Below, in pieces: positions 57,130 to 64,000 of a DNA stretch of 64,000 bases. The notes beneath the pieces were generated by a model, which was not told the origin of the DNA, did no database searches, and worked only from the letters and a program-made list of their open reading frames with translations. The stretch covers positions 1,752,001-1,816,000 of the forward strand of contig NC_008027.1 in NCBI RefSeq assembly GCF_000026105.1. The letters run 5' to 3'. The first letter of the stretch is position 1. Each line of letters begins with the position of its first letter. A program made the position numbers and the translations under genes. The stretch comes from Pseudomonas entomophila L48 (GTDB lineage: Bacteria > Pseudomonadota > Gammaproteobacteria > Pseudomonadales > Pseudomonadaceae).

Positions 57130-57840
57130 TCAGTCGAGGGCGGGAAGGTCGAGCTTCAGGCGTTTGGCCGAGGCGCGTAGATGGGCTTCGGCACAAGCGG
57201 CCGCCGCCTGCCGGTCGCCGTCGGCGATGGCCAGGTACAGCGCCCGGTGCTCGCGCAGGGCGTCGGCCGAACCACTCACTGAGGGGGTGGCGGAGTTTTC
57301 CCAGGCGGTGCGGCGCGCGGCGGCCAGCTGGCCGCCGAGGAAATCGTGGAAGGCGACGAAGTAGTCGTTCTTGCTGGCTTCGGCGATGGCGCGGTGGAAG
57401 GCCACGTCGGCGGCCGAGGCGGTGGCGAAGTCGCTGCGTTGGCCTTCCATGGTCTCCAGGGCAGCGGCCATGCGCTGCAAATCATCGGCGTCGCGGCGGC
57501 GGGCGGCAATGGCGGCGGCCTGGGTTTCGATCCACAGGCGCATCTCGAACATCTGCACCAGGTCCGGCTTGCGCCCTTGGCTGCCGGGGAAGCGGAACAC
57601 CGTGCCGCTGGGCGTCTGCGAGATGTACGAACCAAGCCCGCGGCGGGCGATCAGCACGCCGTCGGCCTTGAGCTGCGCCACGGCCTCGCGCACCACCGAG
57701 CGGCTGACGTTCAGCTGTTCGGCCAGTTGCTGTTCGGTGGGCAGGCGCGATTCGGCGGCCAGGCGGCCGGCATCGATTTCGCCGCGGATGGCGCTGACGA
57801 CCCGCTCGACGAGGGTGTCGGGGCGCTGGAGCTCGAGCAT
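57130..57840 (-). CDS. FadR-subfamily GntR regulator of the lhgO unit
   Basis: 236 aa. N-terminal winged helix (RLPTEQQLAEQLNVSRSVVREAV, about 37-60) and a C-terminal FCD all-alpha ligand domain. Immediately upstream of lhgO and bracketed by two matching operators, so it most likely represses itself and lhgO-transporter and responds to 2-hydroxyglutarate. ATG at 57840; the longer reading to 57975 would absorb the operator. Confidence 0.88.
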   Translation of the reverse strand: MLELQRPDTLVERVVSAIRGEIDAGRLAAESRLPTEQQLAEQLNVSRSVVREAVAQLKADGVLIARRGLGSYISQTPSGTVFRFPGSQGRKPDLVQMFEMRLWIETQAAAIAARRRDADDLQRMAAALETMEGQRSDFATASAADVAFHRAIAEASKNDYFVAFHDFLGGQLAAARRTAWENSATPSVSGSADALREHRALYLAIADGDRQAAAACAEAHLRASAKRLKLDLPALD

Positions 57841-57865
57841 GGAAAGTGGTTTCTTGTTAGTCAGG

Positions 57866-57876
57866 TTGTCAGACAA
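57866..57876. promoter_or_regulatory. FadR-type operator upstream of the regulator gene
   Basis: TTGTCAGACAA is a perfect palindrome around a central A and matches T-N-G-T-N3-A-C-N-A. It shares TCAGGTTGTCAGAC with the site at 57071, so the regulator probably controls its own gene too. Confidence 0.75.
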
Positions 57877-57961
57877 TGCCTGTGTCGATAGTGGCCTGTC
57901 AATCTCCTGGACGCTTGCGCGGGCCCTGTGGGAGCAACTGTCTTGTGCTGGCTGCACTGGC

Positions 57962-57993
57962 CCCTTCGCCGGCAAGGCCGGCTCCTACAGGTG
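57962..57993. repeat. Solo REP half
   Basis: CCTTCGCCGGCAAGGCCGGC-TCCTACAGG, one arm of the TTCGCCGGC family, upstream of the lhgO regulator. Confidence 0.75.
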
Positions 57994-58022
57994 CGGCGCT
58001 AGTCTTGAGACTGGCTCGATCC

Positions 58023-58141
58023 CTGTGGGAGCGGCCTTGTGTCGCGAAAGGGCCGCACAGCGGCCCCGGCAATTTCTGCTTCGCTGCCGAGATACTGGGG
58101 CTGCTGCGCAGCCCTTTCGCGACACAAGGCCGCTCCTACAC
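58023..58141. repeat. REP-type inverted repeat
   Basis: GTGGGAGCGGCCTTGTGTCG-CGAAAGGGCC faces GCCCTTTCGCGACACAAGGC-CGCTCCTAC. Same family as 63719-63837. The gap 57841-58157 holds only this, the solo half and the operator. Confidence 0.9.
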
Positions 58142-58157
58142 GGGCGATGTGCTGGGC

Positions 58158-58454
58158 TCAGACCTCGGACACGAACGTCCCGGTCCCGTCGAGGATATTG
58201 CGCAAGGTCAGCGCCACTTCCTCCAGGTCGCTGCCAGCAGACGTCAGGATGATTTCCAGCGATTCATCCCCCTTCAGCGCATCACGATCCCCGGCCGCCA
58301 CCTCGATCAGCAGCCGCTCGGCGCTCAGGGTCACCTTCAGCCCATCCAGCGTCGAAGGCTCGTCGTCCAGGGTGAGGTCGACGGTGTCCTCGTCCGGGTA
58401 ACGGGTCAGCAGGAACATCTGGCCCTTGTCGCTGTGGCAGCACAGGGTCGCCAT
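58158..58454 (-). CDS. Small acidic conserved protein
   Basis: 98 aa from ATG at 58454, which has GAGGAAG 6 nt upstream; an ATG at 58511 would add 19 residues. Acidic, two Cys near the start (MATLCCHSDKGQMFLL), then beta-rich sequence (DTVDLTLDDEPSTLDGLKVTL, RLLIEV). No family recognised; no signal peptide. Divergent from gdhB. Confidence 0.65.
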   Translation of the reverse strand: MATLCCHSDKGQMFLLTRYPDEDTVDLTLDDEPSTLDGLKVTLSAERLLIEVAAGDRDALKGDESLEIILTSAGSDLEEVALTLRNILDGTGTFVSEV

Positions 58455-58654
58455 GTTGTCTTCCTCGTCGTCGCAGGGGGTGGCGAAGAGCAGGGCGGTT
58501 TTCAGTTGCATGGGCGGCTCGGGTCAATGGAAATGAACGGGAATTCTGACAGCCTTGACCGCCGCGATAAACGTAAAGTTACCGCCCCTTGACCGAATAT
58601 GTCGCAGCGCTGCAAGCCGCGGTGACCGTTCAGTCGTTAAGCTCCCCAGTCGGT

Positions 58655-58673
58655 GGACATGACGCTCATGTCC
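58655..58673. promoter_or_regulatory. 19-bp palindrome upstream of gdhB
   Basis: GGACATGA-CGC-TCATGTCC, perfect 8-bp arms with a 3-bp centre, 110 bp before the gdhB ATG. Shape fits a dimeric regulator site in the gdhB promoter region. It does not look like the TGTCGC-type ArgR half-site known for P. aeruginosa. Confidence 0.5.
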
Positions 58674-58782
58674 AACGCCTGGTTTTACCGTCCGGCTTGC
58701 CGCGGGTTGGCTATCGTTGATCCGTACGTGGCGGACGCATGCGACGCTTCACCTATAACAAAGCCCAAGCGGAGTACCACAG

Positions 58783-61700
58783 ATGGCGTTTTTCACCGCA
58801 GCCAGCAAAGCCGACTTCCAGCATCAACTGCAGGCGGCCCTGGCGCAGCACATCAGCGAGCAGTCCCTGCCACAAGTGGCGCTGTTCGCCGAACAGTTCT
58901 TCGGCATCATCTCTCTGGACGAACTCACCCAGCGCAGGCTGTCGGACCTGGCCGGCTGCACGCTGTCCGCCTGGCGCATCATCGAGCGCTTCGACCCCCA
59001 GCACCCGCAGGTGCGGGTCTACAACCCTGATTACGAACGCCACGGCTGGCAGTCCACGCACACCGTGGTCGAGGTGCTGCACCACGACCTGCCGTTCCTG
59101 GTCGACTCGGTGCGCACCGAACTCAACCGCCGTGGCTACAGCATCCACACCCTGCAGACCACCGTGCTCAGCGTGCGCCGTGGCAGCAAGGGCGAACTGG
59201 TCGAACTGCTGCCCAAGGGCACCCAGGGCGAAGGCGTCAGCCACGAGTCGCTGATGTACCTGGAGATCGACCGCTGCGCCAACGCCGCCGAACTGACCAC
59301 GCTGACCAAAGAGCTGGAGCAGGTGCTGGCCGAGGTGCGCGGCGTGGTCGCCGACTTCGAGCCGATGAAGGCCAAGATCCGCGAATTGCTGGAGCTGGTG
59401 GAGCAGAACGCCTTCGGCCCGGCGCAGAGCGACAAGGCCGAGGTGAAGAGCTTCCTGTCGTGGCTGCTGGACAACCATTTCACCTTCCTCGGCTATGAAG
59501 AATTCACCGTCGCCTCCGACGCCACCGGCGGCCACCTGGTCTATGACGAGGGCTCGTTCCTCGGCCTGACACGTCTGCTGCGGGCGGGCCTGGGCGCCGA
59601 TGACCTGCGCATCGAGGACTACGCCGTCGCCTACCTGCGCGAGCCGCGCCTGCTGTCGTTCGCCAAGGCCTCGCAACCGAGCCGCGTGCACCGCCCGGCC
59701 TACCCGGACTACGTGTCGATCCGCCAGATCGACAAAGACGGCAACGTGACCAAGGAATGCCGCTTCATGGGCCTGTACACCTCGTCGGTGTACGGCGAGA
59801 GCGTGCACACCATCCCCTACATCCGTGGCAAGGTCGCCGAAGTCGAGCGTCGCTCGCACTTCGACCCGAAAGCCCACCTGGGCAAGGAACTGGCCCAGGT
59901 GCTCGAAGTGCTGCCGCGCGACGACCTGTTCCAGACCCCGGTCGACGAGCTGTTCAGCACCGCCATGTCGATCGTGCAGATCCAGGAGCGCAACAAGATC
60001 CGCGTGTTCCTGCGCAAGGACCCGTACGGCCGCTTCTGCTACTGCCTGGCCTATGTGCCGCGCGAGATCTACTCCACCGAAGTGCGGCAGAAGATCCAGC
60101 AGGTGCTGATGGAGCGCCTGAAGGCCACCGACTGCGAGTTCTGGACCTTCTTCTCCGAGTCGGTGCTGGCCCGCGTGCAACTGATCCTGCGTGTCGACCC
60201 GAAGAACCGCATCGACATCGATCTGCAGCAACTGGAAAACGAAGTGATCCAGGCCTGCCGCTCGTGGCAGGACGACTTCTCGGCGCTGGTGGTGGAAAAC
60301 TTCGGCGAAGCCCACGGCACCAATATCCTGGCCGACTTCCCCAAAGGCTTCCCGGCCGGTTACCGCGAGCGCTTCGCCGCGCACTCGGCGGTGGTCGACA
60401 TGCAGCACGTGCTCAACCTGTCGGAAACCAAGCCGCTGGCCATGAGCTTCTACCAGCCGCTTACGCAACTGGGTGAGCGCCAGCTGCACTGCAAGCTGTA
60501 TCACGCCGATACGCCCCTGGCGCTGTCGGACGTGCTGCCAATCCTGGAAAACCTCGGCCTGCGCGTGCTCGGTGAGTTCCCGTACCGTCTGCGCCACGCC
60601 AGTGGTCGCGAGTTCTGGATCCACGACTTCGCCTTCACCTACAGCGAAGGCCTGAACCTCGACATCCAGCAGCTCAACGACACCTTCCAGGACGCCTTCG
60701 TCCATATCGTCAAGGGCGACGCCGAGAACGACGCCTTCAACCGCCTGGTGCTGACTGCCGGCCTGCCATGGCGCGACGTGGCGCTGCTGCGTGCCTACGC
60801 CCGCTACCTCAAGCAAATCCGCCTGGGCTTTGACCTGGGCTACATCGCCAGCACCCTGAACAACCACACCGACATCGCCCGCGAACTGACCCGGTTGTTC
60901 AAGACCCGCTTCTACCTGGCGCGCAAGCTGACCCAGGACGACCTGGACGACAAGCAGCAGCGCCTGGAGCAGGCGATCCTCACCGCCCTGGACGAGGTCC
61001 AGGTGCTCAACGAGGACCGCATCCTGCGCCGTTACCTGGACCTGATCAAGGCGACGTTGCGCACCAACTTCTACCAGCCGGACGCCAACGGTCAGAACAA
61101 GTCGTACTTCAGCTTCAAGTTCAACCCGAAACTGATCCCCGAGCTGCCGAAACCGGTGCCGAAATTCGAGATCTTCGTCTATTCGCCACGGGTCGAGGGC
61201 GTGCACCTGCGCTTTGGCAACGTCGCCCGCGGCGGCCTGCGCTGGTCGGACCGCGAAGAGGACTTCCGCACCGAAGTGCTTGGCCTGGTCAAGGCCCAGC
61301 AGGTGAAGAACTCGGTGATCGTGCCGGTGGGCGCCAAGGGCGGCTTCCTGCCGCGCCGCCTGCCGCTGGGTGGCAGCCGTGACGAGATCGCCGCCGAAGG
61401 CGTGGCGTGCTACCGCATCTTCATCAGCGGCCTGCTCGACATCACCGACAACCTCAAGGACGGTGGCGTGGTGCCGCCATTGAACGTTGTCCGTCACGAT
61501 GACGACGACCCGTACCTGGTGGTGGCGGCGGACAAAGGCACCGCGACCTTCTCCGACATCGCCAACGGCATTGCCATCGACTACGGCTTCTGGTTGGGCG
61601 ACGCCTTCGCCTCGGGCGGTTCGGCCGGCTACGACCACAAGAAGATGGGCATCACCGCCCGTGGCGCCTGGGTGGGCGTGCAGCGCCACTTCCGCGAGCG

Positions 61701-63648
61701 CGGCATCAACGTGCAGGAAGACCCGATCACCGTGGTCGGTGTCGGTGACATGGCCGGCGACGTATTCGGCAACGGCCTGCTGATGTCCGACAAGCTGCAA
61801 CTGGTGGCAGCGTTCAACCACCTGCACATCTTCATCGACCCGAATCCGGACCCGGCCACCAGCTTCGTCGAGCGCAAGCGCCTGTTCGACTTGCCGCGCT
61901 CGGCCTGGAGCGACTACGACACCAGCATCATGTCCGAAGGCGGCGGGATCTTCCCGCGCAGCGCCAAGAGCATCGCCATCAGCCCGCAGATGAAGGAACG
62001 CTTCGCCATCGAAGCCGACCGCCTGACGCCAACCGAGCTGCTGCACGCGTTGCTGCAGGCACCGGTCGACCTGCTGTGGAACGGCGGTATCGGCACCTAC
62101 GTCAAGGCCAGCACCGAGAGCCATGCCGATGTCGGCGACAAGGCCAACGACGCCCTGCGCGTCAACGGCAACGAGCTGCGCTGCAAGGTGGTGGGCGAGG
62201 GCGGCAACCTGGGTATGACCCAGCTGGGTCGTGTCGAGTTCGGCCTGAACGGCGGCGCCACCAACACCGACTTCATCGACAACGCTGGCGGCGTGGACTG
62301 CTCCGACCACGAGGTCAACATCAAGATCCTGCTCAACGAAGTTGTGCAGGGTGGCGACATGACCGAGAAGCAGCGCAACCAGCTGCTGGGCAGCATGACC
62401 GACGAAGTCGCCGGCCTGGTGCTGGGCAACAACTACAAGCAGACGCAAGCGCTGTCGCTGGCGGCCCGCCGCGCCCGCGAGCGGATCGCCGAGTACAAGC
62501 GCCTGATGGCTGATCTCGAGGCCCGTGGCAAGCTGGACCGCGCCATCGAGTTCCTGCCCACCGAGGAGCAACTGGCCGAGCGCCTGGCCGCCGGCCAGGG
62601 CCTGACCCGCGCCGAGCTGTCGGTGCTGATCTCGTACAGCAAGATCGACCTCAAGGAGCAGCTGCTCAAGTCGCTGGTGCCGGACGACGACTACCTCACC
62701 CGTGACATGGAGACCGCGTTCCCGCCGTCGCTGGTGAGCAAGTTCGCCGATTCGATGCGCCGTCACCGCCTGAAACGCGAGATCGTCAGCACCCAGATCG
62801 CCAACGACCTGGTCAACAACATGGGCATCACCTTCGTGCAGCGCCTGAAGGAGTCCACCGGCATGAGCCCGGCGAACGTTGCCGGCGCCTATGTGATCGT
62901 GCGCGACATCTTCCACCTGCCGCACTGGTTCCGCCAGATCGAGGCGCTGGACTACCAGGTCCCGGCCGAGATCCAGCTGACGCTGATGGACGAACTGATG
63001 CGCCTGGGCCGCCGTGCCACCCGCTGGTTCCTGCGTAGCCGCCGTAACGAGCAGGACGCCGGTCGTGACGTCGCCCACTTCGGGCCGGTGCTGGCGCAAC
63101 TGGGGCTCAAGCTCGACGAGCTGCTGGAAGGCCCGACCCGCGAGCGCTGGATGGTCCGCTACCAGGGCTTCGTCGAGGCCGGTGTGCCGGAATTGCTGGC
63201 GCGCATGGTTGCGGGTACCACCCACCTGTATACCCTGCTGCCGATCATCGAGGCCTCGGACGTTACCGGCCACGATCCGGCGCAAGTGGCCAAGGCGTTC
63301 TTCGCCGTGGGCAGCTCGCTGGACCTGACCTGGTACCTGCAGGAAATCAGCAACTTGCCGGTGGAGAACAACTGGCAGGCCCTGGCCCGCGAGGCGTTCC
63401 GCGACGATATCGACCTGCAGCAGCGGGCGATCACCATCTCCGTGTTGCAGATGGCCGACGCGCCGGACGACATGGACGCCCGGGTGGCACTGTGGTGCGA
63501 GCAGCATCGGGTGATGGTGGAGCGCTGGCGCGCCATGCTCGATGATCTGCGCAACGCCACCGGTACCGACTATGCGATGTACGCGGTGGCCAACCGCGAG
63601 CTGGTCGATCTGGCGATGAGCGGGCAGGCGGTGGTGATTCCGTCCTGA
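58783..63648 (+). CDS. gdhB: NAD-dependent glutamate dehydrogenase (180-kDa type)
   Basis: Catabolic glutamate dehydrogenase turning glutamate into 2-oxoglutarate and ammonia. 1621 aa, the large-subunit class of Pseudomonas. N-terminal ACT-like regulatory segments, the catalytic domain with VARGGLRWSDREED and VPVGAKGGFLPRR (about 849-861), the NAD fold with VGDMAGDVFGNG, and a long helical C-terminus. GGAG lies upstream of the ATG. Monocistronic with a strong terminator. Confidence 0.96.
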   Translation: MAFFTAASKADFQHQLQAALAQHISEQSLPQVALFAEQFFGIISLDELTQRRLSDLAGCTLSAWRIIERFDPQHPQVRVYNPDYERHGWQSTHTVVEVLHHDLPFLVDSVRTELNRRGYSIHTLQTTVLSVRRGSKGELVELLPKGTQGEGVSHESLMYLEIDRCANAAELTTLTKELEQVLAEVRGVVADFEPMKAKIRELLELVEQNAFGPAQSDKAEVKSFLSWLLDNHFTFLGYEEFTVASDATGGHLVYDEGSFLGLTRLLRAGLGADDLRIEDYAVAYLREPRLLSFAKASQPSRVHRPAYPDYVSIRQIDKDGNVTKECRFMGLYTSSVYGESVHTIPYIRGKVAEVERRSHFDPKAHLGKELAQVLEVLPRDDLFQTPVDELFSTAMSIVQIQERNKIRVFLRKDPYGRFCYCLAYVPREIYSTEVRQKIQQVLMERLKATDCEFWTFFSESVLARVQLILRVDPKNRIDIDLQQLENEVIQACRSWQDDFSALVVENFGEAHGTNILADFPKGFPAGYRERFAAHSAVVDMQHVLNLSETKPLAMSFYQPLTQLGERQLHCKLYHADTPLALSDVLPILENLGLRVLGEFPYRLRHASGREFWIHDFAFTYSEGLNLDIQQLNDTFQDAFVHIVKGDAENDAFNRLVLTAGLPWRDVALLRAYARYLKQIRLGFDLGYIASTLNNHTDIARELTRLFKTRFYLARKLTQDDLDDKQQRLEQAILTALDEVQVLNEDRILRRYLDLIKATLRTNFYQPDANGQNKSYFSFKFNPKLIPELPKPVPKFEIFVYSPRVEGVHLRFGNVARGGLRWSDREEDFRTEVLGLVKAQQVKNSVIVPVGAKGGFLPRRLPLGGSRDEIAAEGVACYRIFISGLLDITDNLKDGGVVPPLNVVRHDDDDPYLVVAADKGTATFSDIANGIAIDYGFWLGDAFASGGSAGYDHKKMGITARGAWVGVQRHFRERGINVQEDPITVVGVGDMAGDVFGNGLLMSDKLQLVAAFNHLHIFIDPNPDPATSFVERKRLFDLPRSAWSDYDTSIMSEGGGIFPRSAKSIAISPQMKERFAIEADRLTPTELLHALLQAPVDLLWNGGIGTYVKASTESHADVGDKANDALRVNGNELRCKVVGEGGNLGMTQLGRVEFGLNGGATNTDFIDNAGGVDCSDHEVNIKILLNEVVQGGDMTEKQRNQLLGSMTDEVAGLVLGNNYKQTQALSLAARRARERIAEYKRLMADLEARGKLDRAIEFLPTEEQLAERLAAGQGLTRAELSVLISYSKIDLKEQLLKSLVPDDDYLTRDMETAFPPSLVSKFADSMRRHRLKREIVSTQIANDLVNNMGITFVQRLKESTGMSPANVAGAYVIVRDIFHLPHWFRQIEALDYQVPAEIQLTLMDELMRLGRRATRWFLRSRRNEQDAGRDVAHFGPVLAQLGLKLDELLEGPTRERWMVRYQGFVEAGVPELLARMVAGTTHLYTLLPIIEASDVTGHDPAQVAKAFFAVGSSLDLTWYLQEISNLPVENNWQALAREAFRDDIDLQQRAITISVLQMADAPDDMDARVALWCEQHRVMVERWRAMLDDLRNATGTDYAMYAVANRELVDLAMSGQAVVIPS

Positions 63649-63670
63649 GCCTTGCATTGAAGTAAAAGAA

Positions 63671-63698
63671 AGCCCCGGCAGCGATGCCGGGGCTTTTT
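63671..63698 (+). terminator. Rho-independent terminator of gdhB
   Basis: AGCCCCGGCA and TGCCGGGGCT with a GCGA tetraloop, then five T, 22 bp after the stop. Confidence 0.95.
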
Positions 63699-63718
63699 CA
63701 TATCTGCTGGCCCAATTT

Positions 63719-63837
63719 CTGTGGGAGCGGCCTTGTGTCGCGAAAGGGGTGCGAAGCAGCCCCAGGATTTGTGCATCAAGCTGATATTGCTGGGGCCGCT
63801 ATGCGGCCCTTTCGCGACACAAGGCCGCTCCCACAGG
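63719..63837. repeat. REP-type inverted repeat
   Basis: CTGTGGGAGCGGCCTTGTGTCGCGAAAGG faces GCCCTTTCGCGACACAAGGC-CGCTCCCACAG, between gdhB and the convergent ppsR. Confidence 0.92.
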
Positions 63838-63847
63838 GGGCAGTGTG

Positions 63848-64000
63848 TTACTTGAAACGCCGTTCCACACCTTTCTCCACCAGGATCTTCGCCGAAATCT
63901 CCTCCACCGAGAAATGCGTGGAGTTGATGTTGGGGATGTTTTCCTTGCGGAACAGGTTCTCCACCTCGCGCACCTCGAACTCGCACTGGGCGAAGCTCGA
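63848..64000 (-). CDS. ppsR: PEP synthase regulatory protein PpsR, C-terminal end only
   Basis: The last 50 codons and stop are visible; the rest is beyond the window. The ending [20 protein letters not shown], then [20 protein letters not shown], is the C-terminus of the DUF299 bifunctional kinase/pyrophosphorylase that switches phosphoenolpyruvate synthase off and on. Convergent with gdhB. Confidence 0.85.

Noticed and set aside
58753..63657. A 1634-codon open frame antisense to gdhB
   Set aside because: It mirrors the gdhB frame; high GC with strong codon bias leaves the opposite frame without stops. Its translation is low-complexity His/Gln/Val/Asp-rich sequence with no motifs.

Overview
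This window is chromosomal DNA of a fluorescent pseudomonad, most likely the Pseudomonas putida group. The evidence is high GC, the conserved block usg-fimV-truA-trpF-accD-folC-dedD-cvpA-purF-metZ, the very large NAD-glutamate dehydrogenase GdhB, an LhgO/FadR-type regulator pair, and many short REP-type inverted repeats of the families typical of this group (arms containing GTAGGAGC-GGCTT or TTCGCCGGCAAG). Nearly everything is core metabolism and housekeeping. I see no rRNA, CRISPR array, insertion sequence or prophage.

Layout. 1-2082: purine (urate to allantoin/ureidoglycolate) catabolism, uraD (partial) and puuE leftward, uraH rightward, with two matching palindromes in the divergent gap. 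2377-15264: a rightward run covering an Asd-like protein without the catalytic cysteine (Usg), the polar hub FimV, TruA, TrpF, AccD, FolC, a SPOR protein, CvpA, PurF, MetZ and a short-chain dehydrogenase. 15432-16175: a tRNA operon (Val-TAC, then three Asp-GTC) with a good promoter and terminators. 16223-22652: a chemoreceptor fragment, a DUF2242-type lipoprotein, a 28-codon small gene, an AraC regulator coupled to a degenerate nitrilase-like membrane protein, and FadH. 22796-29821: a PLP deaminase-like enzyme, cytochrome b561, a WG-repeat lipoprotein, a DUF1853 protein, then NadK, a metallophosphoesterase and a rhomboid protease.

29829-38915: a 136-nt hairpin element, the YeaC/DUF2797/PepN group, a Ycf48-like periplasmic propeller paired with an RND/MMPL exporter, a small acidic protein and a secreted lactonase-fold propeller. 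39208-45752: small secreted or hydrophobic proteins, a GST, SbcC and SbcD, and a DUF2628 protein preceded by a candidate small gene. 45824-52630: a leftward, overlapping MoxR-DUF58-DUF4381-VWA-VWA/TPR-BatD operon (the Bat cluster). 52982-54244: a low-GC acquired patch with an Imm53-like immunity gene, a second immunity-like gene and a frameshifted toxin-like remnant. 54459-57840: a leftward L-2-hydroxyglutarate unit (regulator, oxidase, MHS transporter) with two copies of a FadR-type operator. 58158-63648: a small acidic protein and GdhB. The window closes in the end of ppsR.

Small details stand out more than any single large new system. They are the pseudoenzymes (Usg and the nitrilase-like protein), a Bat VWA protein with a lost MIDAS, the toxin/immunity scar, a large hairpin repeat, new dyads upstream of gdhB and of a small secreted protein, and four small ORFs with good start signals.
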